A stretch of 64,000 nucleotides of DNA. Origin: Deltaproteobacteria bacterium. GTDB taxonomy: Bacteria; Myxococcota_C; UBA6777. The stretch's first letter is position 1. Each line of letters begins with the position of its first letter. The notes under the pieces were generated by a model, which saw only the letters and a list, made by a program, of their open reading frames with translations, ran no database searches and had not been told where the DNA came from. A program made the position numbers and the translations under genes. This document shows positions 29,191 through 38,976 of the stretch, piece by piece. The DNA lies in assembly GCA_002731275.1 (NCBI GenBank), contig PCBK01000104.1:44743-108742 (forward strand). The letters run 5' to 3'.

Positions 29191-30426
29191 ATGTTTTTGC
29201 TCAAACTCGCGACCCGCAACCTGTTTCGGAACGTCAGGCGTTCGCTGTTGACGATCCTTACAGTTGTCATCGGGATCCTCTCTCTTGTCGCTGCCACTGG
29301 CCTTGTCAGAGGTGTCGAGAAGAGTTTCACGGATGCAAATATCAACAACGACACAGGTCACCTTCGGGTCTTTGGGAAGGGCTACCTCAAAGACGAAGAG
29401 AGTCTGCCACTCGACATCGTCGTGTCACAACCCAAAAAGGTCACCACGCTGCTCAAGAAGACTTTCCCCAAAGCCATCGTCTTCGAACGCATCATCTTTA
29501 GCGCCAAAGTCTCCGACGGTGTTCATGGTCTGAACGTTCGTGGTGTCGTGATGCCAGGTGCGTCTTCATACAAAGCGTTTCACTACACAAAAAAGAGCCA
29601 GACCAAAAAACCCATGCCGAATAAGCCTGGTATTGCTGTCATTGGTTGTCAGCTCGCCAAGACCTTCAAAAAGAAGATCGGTGACACTTTAACTGTTGAA
29701 GCTCGTACACAAACAGGCTCACTTAACGCCGTAGACGTAAAGATCCACGATGTCCTCTGTACTGGACATCAGCTCGTCGATGGATTCTCGCTCTTTATGC
29801 CTGTTGCGACAGGGCGGGCGTTTTTACAAATGCCCAAGGACGTGACTGATATTGTCGTTCGTTTTCAGCGTCGAGGGCAGTCTCTGAAGGCCGAGGCGAT
29901 GCTCAAGAAGCAAACCCCCAAAAATCGGCCCCTGACATGGCAGGAGAAAGCCCAGGAGATCATCCAACTCAATGGACCTCGTCGCAAGATGTTTAACGGC
30001 CTGCTCGCCTTGCTCTTCTTGCTTGCGGCTGCGGGCCTCGCCAACACTGTCGTGATGGGCGGATATGAGCGCAAAGGTGAGATCGGGATGATGCTCGCGA
30101 TGGGTCTTGAGCGAACGAAGATCGTCGTGCTCTTTGCGCTTGAAGCGGCGATGATGGGCTTTGTTGGCGGCTTGGTCGGCTCCGTCCTTGGCGGTTCGCT
30201 GTCCTGGTACTACTCCATTCATGGGATCGATATTAGCAGCAGCGCTAACGCGATCGGTGGCTCTTCGACGGGCTTTAGTTACGTCAACTTTCTGTACTTT
30301 GACTTCAGGCCGGAGATGATGCTGATCGGGACGTTTGTTGGTGTCGTGATTGCGATTTTGGCGGCTGTCTGGCCTGCAACACGTATCACAAGACTGGAAC
30401 CCAGAGAGATCCTGGCAGGGAGATAA
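29191..30426 (+). CDS. ABC transporter permease (FtsX/LolC-E/MacB family)
   Basis: N-terminal TM LATRNLFRNVRRSLLTILTVVIGI, large periplasmic domain, three C-terminal TMs, WPATRITRLEPREIL end. Confidence 0.9.
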   Translation: MFLLKLATRNLFRNVRRSLLTILTVVIGILSLVAATGLVRGVEKSFTDANINNDTGHLRVFGKGYLKDEESLPLDIVVSQPKKVTTLLKKTFPKAIVFERIIFSAKVSDGVHGLNVRGVVMPGASSYKAFHYTKKSQTKKPMPNKPGIAVIGCQLAKTFKKKIGDTLTVEARTQTGSLNAVDVKIHDVLCTGHQLVDGFSLFMPVATGRAFLQMPKDVTDIVVRFQRRGQSLKAEAMLKKQTPKNRPLTWQEKAQEIIQLNGPRRKMFNGLLALLFLLAAAGLANTVVMGGYERKGEIGMMLAMGLERTKIVVLFALEAAMMGFVGGLVGSVLGGSLSWYYSIHGIDISSSANAIGGSSTGFSYVNFLYFDFRPEMMLIGTFVGVVIAILAAVWPATRITRLEPREILAGR

Positions 30427-30429
30427 ACA

Positions 30430-31743
30430 ATGAGCTTTTTAATTCGATTAGGATTCAAAAATATCGGCCGAAACAAGCTGCGCTCTGCCCTCACGCTCGT
30501 CGCTGTGGCGTTGTGTTCAGGTGGGATCTTGATGTTCAGTGTCCTGTTTAGTGGGATCACAAACATGTTCCTCGAAGGATTGACGACCCAAAATGGACAC
30601 GTCCGGATCATCGACGCAGAGCTCGCCAAAAACGAACGCTTGAAGGCTGGTTACCACTTCGTCCAGAATGTCGATCATGTCCTCAAGACGCTCAAAGGCG
30701 TCAAAGGTGTGCAATATGTACTGCCTCGTATCGAAACAGGCGGTTATATGGAGCATTCTTTTACACGAGCAGAAGAGAAAAAGGCGATCGCGGCCAAGCG
30801 CTGTGTCCACAAGACACTCGCCGAACCGACAGATCCCAAGAGCAAAAAAATCAGCAAACAAACACCTGGTGGGGGTGTCGGGATGAATCCTGACGCCGAG
30901 AAATCCGTGACAGACCTGCACAAGCGAGTCGTACGTGGCCGGATGATGAAACCGACAGGCAAAGAGATTGTCCTCGGTCGCTTACTCGCAGAGAGACTCC
31001 ACGCTTGTACAGGGAGTAAGATCACGATGATCGGCAAAACAGTCGATGATTCGATGTCCGCTGTGACGCTGACCGTCGTTGGGATCGTGAATATGGGTGG
31101 TTCGATGTTGGACAAGCGCTTCTACATCAATCTCAAGACCGCGCAACATTTCCTGGATCTGCCCAATCAAGTCGGCTCCATCCTCGTATATGGCAAGGAT
31201 CTGTGGGAGTCTACGACATTGCGCAGACGCATCAATCAGGTCGATCTCAAGAGCAAAGTCCACGTCGCAGAATGGCAAAAGTCACCCCTCGCGGCGATGG
31301 CGCTGCCGATGTTGAAGGTCTTTATCTTTATCCTTGGTGGGATTATCATGTTTGTGGGAGGCGTCGGCCTGTTTAACACCATGATGATGTCTGTCCTCGA
31401 ACGCCAGGATGAGGTCGGTATCATGATGGCGCTTGGGTTGCACCCCGGCCAAGTCCGTAACGCCTTCTTGCTCGAAGGGTTTGTGTACGGTGTTGTCGGC
31501 GCTGTCTCAGGTGTACTGATCGCGATGGTGGCGTCGATCCCGTTGCTCACGACTGGGATCTCATTTGGGACCGACGCGACCTCAAAGATCCCCTTCCCGA
31601 TGGAGACGACGATCAAAGGCTCGCTCAGTCTTGACGGGATCTTGATCGGTCTGGCGGTCGGGGTCTTGATGACGATCATCGGCAGCATTATCCCTGCTGT
31701 GCGTGCTTCTCATCTCGAACCTGTCGAGATCCTTCGCAAGTAA
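30430..31743 (+). CDS. ABC transporter permease (FtsX family), second subunit
   Basis: LGFKNIGRNKLRSALTLVAVAL...; VLERQDEVGIMMALGLHPGQVRNAFLLEGFVYGVVGAVSG; ends IIPAVRASHLEPVEILRK. Confidence 0.9.
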   Translation: MSFLIRLGFKNIGRNKLRSALTLVAVALCSGGILMFSVLFSGITNMFLEGLTTQNGHVRIIDAELAKNERLKAGYHFVQNVDHVLKTLKGVKGVQYVLPRIETGGYMEHSFTRAEEKKAIAAKRCVHKTLAEPTDPKSKKISKQTPGGGVGMNPDAEKSVTDLHKRVVRGRMMKPTGKEIVLGRLLAERLHACTGSKITMIGKTVDDSMSAVTLTVVGIVNMGGSMLDKRFYINLKTAQHFLDLPNQVGSILVYGKDLWESTTLRRRINQVDLKSKVHVAEWQKSPLAAMALPMLKVFIFILGGIIMFVGGVGLFNTMMMSVLERQDEVGIMMALGLHPGQVRNAFLLEGFVYGVVGAVSGVLIAMVASIPLLTTGISFGTDATSKIPFPMETTIKGSLSLDGILIGLAVGVLMTIIGSIIPAVRASHLEPVEILRK

Positions 31744-31776
31744 CGAATATGAGCTGGCTATTCATCTCACTTCAAT

Positions 31777-32589
31777 ATGGAGAATAGAATGATATCTTCA
31801 CTGCAACGATGGACCCTTCTTGGCGCTGTAACGGTCGGCCTCTTTCTCGCCTCTGGCGTCATGGCCGAAGAGAAAAAAGAGACCAAAAAAGAACCCACAA
31901 AGGCACTCACAGCGCTTCAAATTATCGAACGTGTGGACAAAAACCAGGTCTTTGGGACACGTCAGGCGTTTGTCACAATGCGCATCAAAAAACGCGGTCG
32001 TATCCGCACTAAGAAGATCGAGAGCTTCTCGAAGGGTGCCAAGACCTCCTATATGAAGTTCACCTATCCCTCTCGTGACAAAGGCGTGAAGTATCTCCGC
32101 CTTGGTGACAACTTGTGGATGTATATGCCTTCTGCAGAGAAGACCATCAAACTCTCAGGTCATATGCTTCGACAGTCGATGATGGGAAGTGACTTCTCTT
32201 ATGAAGACATGCTCGACAACAGCGCTCTTAAAGATAGGTATCACTTCAAGATCATCAAGTCAGAGAAGATCGATGGAAATGATTGCTATCTGATCGAGAT
32301 GAACCAGAAGAAAAAAGGCGAGACGTACCCCAAACGCCGCGTCTGGGTCGATAAAAAAACCTATGTTGTTCGCAAGTCCGAGATGTACGCGCTCTCTGGT
32401 CGTCTGCTGAAGGTCATGCACATGAGCAAGGTCAAAAAGTACGGTGAAGACCGCTATTACACCACCAAAATGCGTATGCAAAACAAGCTGCGCAAAGGCA
32501 CCTGGACGGAGACTGTCCTGACCAAGATCCGCTTCAAAGTGCCCCTCGATAACGAGATCTTCAACGTCCGTAACCTCACGAGTGAATAA
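31777..32589 (+). CDS. Outer membrane lipoprotein-sorting (LolA-like) protein
   Basis: Signal peptide; LQIIERVDKNQVFGTRQAFVTMRIKKRGRIRTKKIESFSKGAKTSYMKFTYPSRDKGVKYLRLGDNLWMYMPSAEKTIKLSGHMLRQSMMGSDFSYEDM is characteristic; alternative start 31789. Confidence 0.9.
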   Translation: MENRMISSLQRWTLLGAVTVGLFLASGVMAEEKKETKKEPTKALTALQIIERVDKNQVFGTRQAFVTMRIKKRGRIRTKKIESFSKGAKTSYMKFTYPSRDKGVKYLRLGDNLWMYMPSAEKTIKLSGHMLRQSMMGSDFSYEDMLDNSALKDRYHFKIIKSEKIDGNDCYLIEMNQKKKGETYPKRRVWVDKKTYVVRKSEMYALSGRLLKVMHMSKVKKYGEDRYYTTKMRMQNKLRKGTWTETVLTKIRFKVPLDNEIFNVRNLTSE

Positions 32590-32644
32590 GGCTACTAAGG
32601 CTATCTTATTTTCCGTATCTTTTCCATCCGGCGACCTTTATCAA

Positions 32645-32669
32645 GGTCGGACACAAGGCCCGACCCTAC
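32645..32669. repeat. Isolated copy of the palindromic repeat core
   Basis: GGTCGGACACAAGGCCCGACCCTAC identical to the cores at 27851 and 27933. Confidence 0.8.
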
Positions 32670-32709
32670 GGGGGAAAATGCAACATCATACTCATACGCT
32701 TTGACGAGA

Positions 32710-33732
32710 TTATCTACGTCGAAGTGTCCCTTTGACGTGGATTTTCATGTGGATGGAGGGGATGATCTGCTTCATATCGCATGTCAGCGTGTTGAGCTTA
32801 CCTTTGCGGGTGTGGAAAACGGACACAGCGTCGACGTAGATCTTGGGCATCATACCTGCGCCGGGCATTCCTTTCCCCATACCACCAAGCATTCCCTTCA
32901 TCATCGCCGAAGGATCTTCTTTGCCACCACCCATCGAAGGCATACCACCCATCGAGGGCATATTTCCGAACATACCACCTGTTTTTTGGCCGTTACTTTT
33001 GACGGAGACGCCTGTCTTCATCGATTGTGGACGGATACGCATCTTGAGTGTGACGACGCCACGACGAACAGAGGAGAGGTGTGTGGTCATCTTCATCATC
33101 GGCATACTCGCAGTGATACGTTGTCCTGGCTTCATCTGTCCTTTGGGCAGCTCCATCATCTTCAGTAGATCTTGGGGGAGGATGTCGACGGGCTCTTCGT
33201 CTTTTTTTGTACGGAATGTGTATGTCTTATATGTTTTCAGTCCACGGCCTTTTTGTGAGATCGAGGCGTAGACTTCGACACGTCCACCTGATGTCTTGAC
33301 GCCAGCGCGGGCGGACAGCGATTGTTTTCGCATCCCCACGTAAACCCGTTCACCGCGCATGTAGATGGAGGCCATATGTCTCAATTGGATGCGACCACGT
33401 CGATCGACGATCCCATTCCAGGAGCGAGCGCGTCGGGGAATCATGCGCAACTTCAACAGTTGGATACCGTTCATCTTGAGGCGCAGTGTTTTGAGTGAGA
33501 GTTTGATGTTGGCTGCGCCATTTGGGAGCTGACGCAAGACTTTGATCGTAAAACGCGCCTTTGTGCGGAACGTCATCTTGAGGGGGTTGCCTTTGCGCGA
33601 GATGCTCGTATTGGACTTGTATTGGAAGGTCTGTGTGTCGCCTTTGCGCCATGTATATCGAAGGGTGAGAGCATGTGCGAAAGAAGGGACCATGAGTAAG
33701 CAGGCTGTGAGCAAGAGGGGAGTGATTCTCAT
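32710..33732 (-). CDS. Secreted protein with Met/Gly-rich insert, unknown function
   Basis: MRITPLLLTACLLMVPSFAHALTLRYTWRKGDTQTFQYKSNTSISRKG...; insert GGMFGNMPSMGGMPSMGGGKEDPSAMMKGMLGGMGKGMPGAGMMPK. Confidence 0.75.
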   Translation of the reverse strand: MRITPLLLTACLLMVPSFAHALTLRYTWRKGDTQTFQYKSNTSISRKGNPLKMTFRTKARFTIKVLRQLPNGAANIKLSLKTLRLKMNGIQLLKLRMIPRRARSWNGIVDRRGRIQLRHMASIYMRGERVYVGMRKQSLSARAGVKTSGGRVEVYASISQKGRGLKTYKTYTFRTKKDEEPVDILPQDLLKMMELPKGQMKPGQRITASMPMMKMTTHLSSVRRGVVTLKMRIRPQSMKTGVSVKSNGQKTGGMFGNMPSMGGMPSMGGGKEDPSAMMKGMLGGMGKGMPGAGMMPKIYVDAVSVFHTRKGKLNTLTCDMKQIIPSIHMKIHVKGTLRRR

Positions 33733-33935
33733 TGTATTCCTCGTGTCGTTGATGGTGCTGTATTTGCACAACACTGATCAGGCTTGATCATCGTGTGCAG
33801 GTGGAGATATGCACGAGGTGATAGATCGGGTTACTTTTTTTGCAGCCCGCCAAGCAAAGCGCGGCAGACCACGCCGAAGGCGTCGACAGGAGGGGAAAGC
33901 AAGCGGAGCGCGGCAGCCCAAAAAGACAGGGGATA

Positions 33936-34811
33936 TCAGTGACCCAAAAAGTCAGGGACTTCTGTTGCGATGGTGTGGCGGCCTGCGATGGTGATATCGT
34001 GGCTGGCGTTGGGGACGATCTTTGTGGTGACGTGAGGGAGGAGTTGTTCTGCACGTTGGACAGCTTTTTGTGGGTCGTAGATTTTGTCTTTGTCCCCAAT
34101 CATAAACAGTGTGGGGGTATGGATGCGTTTGAGGACACGGTCGGAGAACACGCCAGGGACGACACGTGGTCTGAGTGTCGAGTGTTTCCAGCCCAGATAA
34201 AACTGTTGAATAAGCGCTTCCATGTATTGTTGGTACGCTTCGTCCTCGTGGTTGGCGGCAGACCATCGCATGAATCGGTTGGCATACTTCAAAGATGGAT
34301 TGACCCACATCGGGGCCCCTCCAAGCAAAAAGGGCATGCTCACGCGCAAGAATGTCGCGGCAGGAGCGAGCAAGACGATTCGACTGACACGTTCAGGGTG
34401 TTCGCGAGCCATGTTGATGCTGACCCAACCACCAAATGAGACACCCATAAAGTGCGCCTGTTCGATGTTGAGCGCGTCGAGGACACCGAGCAACCAGTCC
34501 GTGTAGTGTGTGCGTTTCCAAGGGCTACGGGTGGGGATGCTGCGACCAAAATCGGCGATGATGTCGAGCGCGTAGACTCGATAATGTCGACTCAAGACGT
34601 CGATGTTCGCGCTCCAGATGATCGAACTTGAACCCAAACCGTGGAGCAAAAAGAGAGGAGGGGCGTCTTTTGGACCTGTGATGAGCGCGTACGTTTGACC
34701 AAAGTCTGTCTCGATGAATTGCTCTTCGTATGGGATGTCCCAGGTCGCGAGGACTTCGTTGTATGCGTTCATGTAGGCCTCTTTGGCCGCGTCATTCCGA
34801 AAAAGCTTCAT
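33936..34811 (-). CDS. Alpha/beta hydrolase
   Basis: MKLFRNDAAKEAYMNAYNEVLATWDIPYEEQFIETDFGQTYALITGPKDAPPLFLLHGLGSSSIIW; nucleophile elbow GVSFGG; late H in NASHDI. Confidence 0.9.
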   Translation of the reverse strand: MKLFRNDAAKEAYMNAYNEVLATWDIPYEEQFIETDFGQTYALITGPKDAPPLFLLHGLGSSSIIWSANIDVLSRHYRVYALDIIADFGRSIPTRSPWKRTHYTDWLLGVLDALNIEQAHFMGVSFGGWVSINMAREHPERVSRIVLLAPAATFLRVSMPFLLGGAPMWVNPSLKYANRFMRWSAANHEDEAYQQYMEALIQQFYLGWKHSTLRPRVVPGVFSDRVLKRIHTPTLFMIGDKDKIYDPQKAVQRAEQLLPHVTTKIVPNASHDITIAGRHTIATEVPDFLGH

Positions 34812-34927
34812 CCGATTCACACTCCCGTTTGTGGTGCAGGTCGCCTTCTTTACGGAAGAAACGTATGATACATCCCCACCCCATGTCAACTTTTGAAATG
34901 TTTGTCGAGTTTTTCCCCCACAGCACC

Positions 34928-35386
34928 TTATAGCTCGACGTTGAAGGCGACCTCGCGCTCGACACCATCTCCAGAGAAGTCTTTGATGGAGAGCTTCCAC
35001 CACCCAGGCATGTGAAAGAGCATCCCTTTCACACGGTATTTCCCGTCACCAAGATCTTCGATGACAGGCTTGGTATTCATCCCGTGCCCGTGGTCTGGCA
35101 TCTCTGCCGTGATCGTCGGCGCTTTGAGCGTTTTTGTGCTGTCCTTTGGTTTGATGGTGAGGATAAACGTAAAGTACTCATTCATCGGGATGGATGTGTA
35201 TGTTTTTCCTTCCTGGTCTGTAAACTCACCGTATTGCAGGGTAAATACACCGTCTTCTGTCGTCTGTGTCAGTGACAGATCTCGCTGTGGATTGTTATTG
35301 TTATTCTCGGATGGCTCGCCGCATCCAAATAGACCAAGCAAGAGCAGCATCATCAAATAAGCTGTGTCTCTACGATGAGGTCTCAT
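34928..35386 (-). CDS. YtkA/FixH-like lipoprotein
   Basis: MRPHRRDTAYLMMLLLLGLFGC lipobox; APTITAEMPDHGHGMNTKPVIEDLGDGKYRVKGMLFHMPGWWKLSI is the YtkA-like pattern. Confidence 0.8.
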   Translation of the reverse strand: MRPHRRDTAYLMMLLLLGLFGCGEPSENNNNNPQRDLSLTQTTEDGVFTLQYGEFTDQEGKTYTSIPMNEYFTFILTIKPKDSTKTLKAPTITAEMPDHGHGMNTKPVIEDLGDGKYRVKGMLFHMPGWWKLSIKDFSGDGVEREVAFNVEL

Positions 35387-35554
35387 CTCTTCAACTCCTT
35401 TCGTGTATCTCTCCATGGACTTTCTCAAAGAATCGTTTGACTTTGAATAAAGTCAACAATACATTCTGACAGTGTGGGCTTTTGTTTTGTAAAGTCAACT
35501 TTTTTTGGATCAACCCTACACCACTACTTCATTGCAAAAAAGAAAGATAGGAAG

Positions 35555-35863
35555 ATGAAAAGAGCATTTATTCTGATAGGTCGGTGCACCATGTTTGGAG
35601 CCATGTTGTTGCTCATTTCAGGGCTGGGTTTGTCCCTGACTGGGTGTGAACAGGTCGTACAGAGCGAAGAGTGCAAGGCGTATGTTGCCTGTTTAAAGGT
35701 CCGGGACACAAAGCTTGGGATCAAGACAGACGCGCTGCGGTTTGAGGCTTCGGGGGCCTGTTGGGGAAGCCCCGAAGGTGCTGGGCTTTGTACACATGCC
35801 TGCAAAAATGGTCTGACGTGGTTGAAGCAAACATATCCTTCACAAACTGCGGATTGTCAATAG
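35555..35863 (+). CDS. Small Cys-containing lipoprotein
   Basis: MKRAFILIGRCTMFGAMLLLISGLGLSLTGC, RBS GATAGGAAG; mature part with spaced Cys (CKAYVAC, CWG, CTHAC, terminal C). Confidence 0.75.
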   Translation: MKRAFILIGRCTMFGAMLLLISGLGLSLTGCEQVVQSEECKAYVACLKVRDTKLGIKTDALRFEASGACWGSPEGAGLCTHACKNGLTWLKQTYPSQTADCQ

Positions 35864-35879
35864 ACGAAAGGTCGATGTC

Positions 35880-36452
35880 ATGGTGCGAAAGATCCTTTAT
35901 TTTGTAGTGATATTCGTCATGTTTATGGCGTTGGCGCAGGCACACCGGCCGGGGACGCTGAAGGGGGAGACGACAGTCGACAATCCTTATGTCTCTTGGG
36001 TCTTTGCTGGCCGTCTTGAGAAGGGCGACGAGGTGTATGTCCTGAAGATGGAGATGGAGCGCCCCTTTGCGACACCTTTTGAGATGTTGGTCGGGCGCTC
36101 CGAGGCGAACAGAGATTTTCGTCCACAATACGCAATTGTTGGACCGGGCTTGCCGAAGCCTGACAGGCGCACAGAGGCGATCTTGCCACGTCCTGTCCCC
36201 GATGGGATGGGGGTCTTTTATGAGGCACATGACGCCGAAGAGCGCCAAGTGTTCTTTGAGACGATCATGAGACGCAATTACTGGTCAAGTGGGACGATCG
36301 CGATCCCCCTCTTGAAGGGCAAGTACGAGATCTGGGTCTGGTCCAAAGACCAACAGAAGGGTTCGTTTTACTTCAGCTTTGGTGTAGAAGAGAAATTCGA
36401 CGATGGCGCATTTAGTGGTATCTTCGATGATTGGGGGCTTTATGCGTACTGA
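35880..36452 (+). CDS. Secreted protein of unknown function
   Basis: MVRKILYFVVIFVMFMALAQAHRPGTLKGETTVDNPYVSWVFAGRLEKGDEVYVL... Confidence 0.75.
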   Translation: MVRKILYFVVIFVMFMALAQAHRPGTLKGETTVDNPYVSWVFAGRLEKGDEVYVLKMEMERPFATPFEMLVGRSEANRDFRPQYAIVGPGLPKPDRRTEAILPRPVPDGMGVFYEAHDAEERQVFFETIMRRNYWSSGTIAIPLLKGKYEIWVWSKDQQKGSFYFSFGVEEKFDDGAFSGIFDDWGLYAY

Positions 36453-37041
36453 TGTTGTGAGGAACACAAAGCGTTTTGTGTGTGTCTTGGGTGTCTCTTT
36501 GATGATGTTGGGGATGTCGGTGTTGCCCTCTGTTGTCGAGGCGAAGACGACGACGCTCACAAAGAAGACCCCCAAAAAAGACAAGTGGCTCGATCGTCTC
36601 AGTGTAGAGGTCCCTCTTCAGGTGAATCTCGTGGGGCTATCTTTTGGTATCCAACCGGAGCTGCTGTTTCGTCCTATCAGCGCAGGGAGTGGTTTTCATC
36701 TACGTGCTGCGATCGGGTTCTTTGGAGGACCGGAACTCTTTCATATCGCACCTCTCGCGCTGGGCATTCGCTATGTCTTTTTGCGTGGCTGGCGTGTGCA
36801 GCCTTTTCTCGGTCTGGGTGTGGTTTGGCAAGCCTTCTTGCCTTATGACCACGCATCCTATCATCGGATCGATATGACGTTGGAGCTGGGTGTTCGGGTG
36901 GCGATCGCGCGTGGATTTGCTGTTGGCGTGAATCTGAGCCCGGAGTTTGGACTCGCGCACATCTCATCATATGGTATAAAGAGCACCTTTGGACTTGGGA
37001 TGGCTGGACGTTTGACCTTGACCAAAGATCTCCCCTGGTAG
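36442..37041 (+). CDS. Outer-membrane beta-barrel-like protein
   Basis: Signal sequence ending VEA; amphipathic strands (FHLRAAIGFFGGPELFHIAPLALGIRYVFLRGWRVQPFLGLGVVW); overlaps upstream stop. Confidence 0.65.
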   Translation: MRTDVVRNTKRFVCVLGVSLMMLGMSVLPSVVEAKTTTLTKKTPKKDKWLDRLSVEVPLQVNLVGLSFGIQPELLFRPISAGSGFHLRAAIGFFGGPELFHIAPLALGIRYVFLRGWRVQPFLGLGVVWQAFLPYDHASYHRIDMTLELGVRVAIARGFAVGVNLSPEFGLAHISSYGIKSTFGLGMAGRLTLTKDLPW

Positions 37042-37050
37042 GTGTCAATC

Positions 37051-38451
37051 ATGAAGATGTGGATGTTTTGTTTGTGTCTCCTGTTGAGTGTGTCGTCGAT
37101 GTATGCCTGTGGTCCGATGGAGGGCGCAGATAGTGGGGTCGTCCTCGATTTGACACAGCCACCTGTCTTCACACAAAGTGAGCTGGCCCAAATCCAGACA
37201 CTTTCTCCTCTGCCTGCGCTGCCAAAAAGCCCGTCTAATCGATACGCAGATCGGGATGATGCAATACGTCTCGGTCAGTATCTGTTTTTCGAGAAGCGCT
37301 TGTCCGCGAACAAAGAGGTCTCCTGTGCGACCTGTCACGATCCCTCAAAACAGTGGAGTGATCAGCGCGCGTTCTCGAAGGGGATCGCTGAGTTGACGCG
37401 CCACTCCCCTTCACTTTGGAATGTCGCATACAATAGATGGTACTTTTGGGATGGACGGGCTGACTCACTCTGGGCGCAAGCGTTAAAGCCACTCGAAGCG
37501 GTCAAAGAGATGGGCACGACGCGCCTTCAGTTGTTGCACGTTGTAGCTGGGGACAAGGCGATGCGAACGGCCTATGAGAAGATCTTTGGAGCGCTGCCTG
37601 ATGTGTCTGATACTGCGCGTTTTCCACTGCAAGGGAAGCCAAACAAGGACAACCCCGACGATCCTCATCACAAAGCTTGGATCGGGATGAAGGAAGCGGA
37701 CCAAAAGCTCGTCAATACATTTTTCACCAACATCGCCAAAGCAATCGCTGCATATGAACGCACGATTATATCGAAAGATTCACCGTTTGATACGTTTGTC
37801 GATGGCGTAAAAGGTGGGGACAAAGAGAAGCAAAAAGAGCTCTCCATCGAGGCGCAATGGGGGCTCAAGATCTTCCTGGAGAAGGATTCTTGTGTCACCT
37901 GTCACAATGGCCCCAACTTTACCGATCGTGAATTCCACAACATCGGACTCCCCAAGCATCCCACACGATCGATTGAACCAGATATTGGTCGCTTCGATGG
38001 TATCCCCGTTGTGTTAGGTGATCCATTCAATACACTTGGTGCATATAGTGACGCGCCTGATGATGTTGCCCATAACAAGGTGCGGTATCTGAACAGCGAT
38101 CCACAGGCGACGTCTACAGAGTTTGGTTCGTTTAAGACACCGACGCTTCGCAATGTCGCACTGTCTGGACCGTTTATGCATGACGGCCGCTTCAAGACGT
38201 TGGATGAGGTGCTCTCGTTCTATTCGTTGTTTGGTGCTAAACAGCCGGAGCGTTGTCTCACGGGAGTGTCTGCGATCGATCAGCCAGCGTCTTGCAAACG
38301 CGACACTCCCGCGATTGGTCATCAAGAGGAGACGATGCGTGTGCTCAAGTTGAGTCCTTCGCAGCTTCGTGCGCTTAAGGCGTTCTTGATGTCGTTGACA
38401 GGTCAACCGTTGCCAACGTCTCAGACAACACAGCCTTCTTTGGGAGATTGA
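37051..38451 (+). CDS. Di-heme cytochrome c peroxidase / MauG family
   Basis: Lipobox-like MYAC; RLGQYLFFEKRLSANKEVSCATCHDPSKQWSD; CVTCHNGPNFTDREFHNIG; KTPTLRNVALSGPFMHDGRFKTLDEVLSFY. Confidence 0.95.
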   Translation: MKMWMFCLCLLLSVSSMYACGPMEGADSGVVLDLTQPPVFTQSELAQIQTLSPLPALPKSPSNRYADRDDAIRLGQYLFFEKRLSANKEVSCATCHDPSKQWSDQRAFSKGIAELTRHSPSLWNVAYNRWYFWDGRADSLWAQALKPLEAVKEMGTTRLQLLHVVAGDKAMRTAYEKIFGALPDVSDTARFPLQGKPNKDNPDDPHHKAWIGMKEADQKLVNTFFTNIAKAIAAYERTIISKDSPFDTFVDGVKGGDKEKQKELSIEAQWGLKIFLEKDSCVTCHNGPNFTDREFHNIGLPKHPTRSIEPDIGRFDGIPVVLGDPFNTLGAYSDAPDDVAHNKVRYLNSDPQATSTEFGSFKTPTLRNVALSGPFMHDGRFKTLDEVLSFYSLFGAKQPERCLTGVSAIDQPASCKRDTPAIGHQEETMRVLKLSPSQLRALKAFLMSLTGQPLPTSQTTQPSLGD

Positions 38452-38481
38452 GCGGATTTGTGTGGGGGACAGGAGGGGAGG

Positions 38482-38976
38482 TTATTTTGTGGGGGTTTTT
38501 TTTGTGGCTGCAGGGGCAGCAGGTGCTGCTGGGGTCTTCTTTGTCGCCTTGCAGGCGTTGAGTGCGGCCTTTGTGAGGGCGAGTCTTTTGACGAGATAGC
38601 TGACCAGTGACTGCCGAAAGTAGAAGTACTGATTGCCCGACTTGTAATCGTACTTTTTGGCGAGTCGAGCGACGTGCTGCTCGATCTCGGCGTCGTTGTA
38701 CATGAACAGCTCCAGACCTTGAATGCCCGTTCTGTTTTGCATGATATCTGTACTCGCGAGCATGTTCTTGATGGCCGCGATCGCTTCCTTCTTGTATTTC
38801 TCACCCCAACCCTGGTGCTTCATGATCCGAAAGACCTTCATCCGATCGTCAAACTTGGGGGAGGAGAGTTTTTTGACGTCAAACGCCGCGATGTCTTCTT
38901 GAGACAGTGGATCCGCAAACCCCATCGGGATACACGAGACAAACAACAACATGCTGAGGCAAATCTTCTTGAGCAT
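38482..38976 (-). CDS. Small secreted protein, unknown function
   Basis: MLKKICLSMLLFVSCIPMGFADPLSQEDIAAFDVKKLSSPKFDDRM...; Ala/Pro/Lys-rich C-terminus. Confidence 0.75.
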   Translation of the reverse strand: MLKKICLSMLLFVSCIPMGFADPLSQEDIAAFDVKKLSSPKFDDRMKVFRIMKHQGWGEKYKKEAIAAIKNMLASTDIMQNRTGIQGLELFMYNDAEIEQHVARLAKKYDYKSGNQYFYFRQSLVSYLVKRLALTKAALNACKATKKTPAAPAAPAATKKTPTK

